A DNA stretch of 6,516 nucleotides from Dechloromonas sp. (GTDB taxonomy: Bacteria > Pseudomonadota > Gammaproteobacteria > Burkholderiales > Rhodocyclaceae): NCBI GenBank assembly GCA_013693915.1, contig CP059264.1, forward strand, positions 2,962,236-2,968,751, written 5' to 3'. This document shows positions 6,129 to 6,516 of this stretch, piece by piece. The notes beneath the pieces were generated by a model. The model was given only the letters and a program-made list of their open reading frames with translations. It did no database searches and was not told where the DNA came from. The translations under genes were made by a program, and so were the position numbers. The first letter of the stretch is position 1; every line of letters begins with the position of its first letter.

Positions 6129-6516
6129 TGCTGATGAACCTGTTCAAGTTCAAGGGCGGAGTCAAGCCGCCGACCAACAAGACGCAGTCCGTCACCCTGC
6201 CGATCGCCACTGCGCCGATTCCATCGCGCCTCGTCGTACCACTGCACCAGAGCATCGGCGGCACGCCGCGCCCGGTGGTGCAAGCCGGTGACAAGGTGCT
6301 CAAGGGCCAGTTGATCGGCGAGGCGGACGGCCGGATCTCCGCCGCCGTCCATGCCCCGACCTCGGGCACCGTGGTCGAGGTGGCGATGCACGTGCAGCCG
6401 CATCCCTCGGGACTCGACGCCCTGTGCGTCGTCATCGCGCCGGACGGCCAGGACGAGTGGATCGCCCGCACGGCCGTCGACTACCAGTCGCTGACGCCCG
6501 AGGAAGTGCGCGCGCG
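6128..6516 (+). CDS. rsxC: Electron transport complex subunit RsxC (RnfC), 5' part
   Basis: These are the first 129 codons of RsxC, the large peripheral subunit that in Rnf complexes binds NAD(H) and FMN and carries iron-sulfur clusters. The visible part is the N-terminal RnfC domain: LFKFKGGVKPP (5-15) and IPSRLVVPLHQSIGGTPRPV (31-50), then a biotinyl-lipoyl-like barrel with VQAGDKVLKGQLIGEA (51-66) and AAVHAPTSGTVVEV (72-85). The flavin/NAD-binding Rossmann part, SLBB region and clusters would lie beyond the window. The TGATG overlap with rsxB and the A-B-C order match the classic rsxABCDGE operon, so D, G and E are expected next. The frame is open to the window edge. Confidence 0.93.
   Translation, partial: MLMNLFKFKGGVKPPTNKTQSVTLPIATAPIPSRLVVPLHQSIGGTPRPVVQAGDKVLKGQLIGEADGRISAAVHAPTSGTVVEVAMHVQPHPSGLDALCVVIAPDGQDEWIARTAVDYQSLTPEEVRA

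Noticed and set aside
5295..6403. Minus-strand open frames opposite rsxA, rsxB and rsxC
   Set aside because: They are mirror frames of strongly conserved genes; low-complexity translations with no domain or start signal.

Overview
The window is a GC-rich, gene-dense stretch of a bacterial chromosome. It holds two divergent gene clusters separated by a 137-base spacer (3728-3864). The gene set points to a Gram-negative proteobacterium: a TolC-type outer-membrane channel with a periplasmic adaptor, a membrane-bound class 2 PyrD, and an Rsx/Rnf complex in the order A-B-C. The style of the proteins suggests Betaproteobacteria, perhaps Rhodocyclales, but that placement is inference.

Left half (1-3727, minus strand). 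This is a tripartite MacAB-TolC-type efflux operon, read right to left: TolC-family outer-membrane factor (2333-3727), MacA-type adaptor (1111-2336), MacB-type ATPase (350-1084) and the first 124 codons of a separate MacB-type permease (1-372, cut by the window edge). The genes overlap or lie 26 bases apart, so they are probably one transcript. The ATPase and permease are separate genes, unlike the fused E. coli MacB. In this sequence the MacA frame breaks in its C-terminal linker: its last ~50 codons are intact but lie in another frame, as if one base were missing.

Spacer (3728-3864). It holds a perfect inverted repeat (TGTAAC-N9-GTTACA) just upstream of the tolC ribosome binding site, a good candidate operator for the efflux operon. 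On the other strand a TAAAAT -10-like element lies just before pyrD.

Right half (3865-6516, plus strand). pyrD (pyrimidine synthesis, feeding electrons to quinone) is followed by rsxA, rsxB and the 5' part of rsxC, which encode part of a membrane electron-transport complex. The rsx genes overlap by single bases (TAATG, TGATG). pyrD has no stop of its own in frame and runs straight into rsxA. The junction still holds what looks like a separate rsxA promoter: a -35/-10 pair with 17-base spacing, a perfect FNR/CRP-like dyad (TTTGAC-CTGC-GTCAAA), and a second dyad with the -10 in its loop.

The gene content is ordinary core and efflux content. I see no mobile element, CRISPR array, RNA gene or new defence-like system. 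The points worth attention are the two reading-frame anomalies, which a single missing base in a short homopolymer would each explain, and the regulatory architecture of the two promoter regions.
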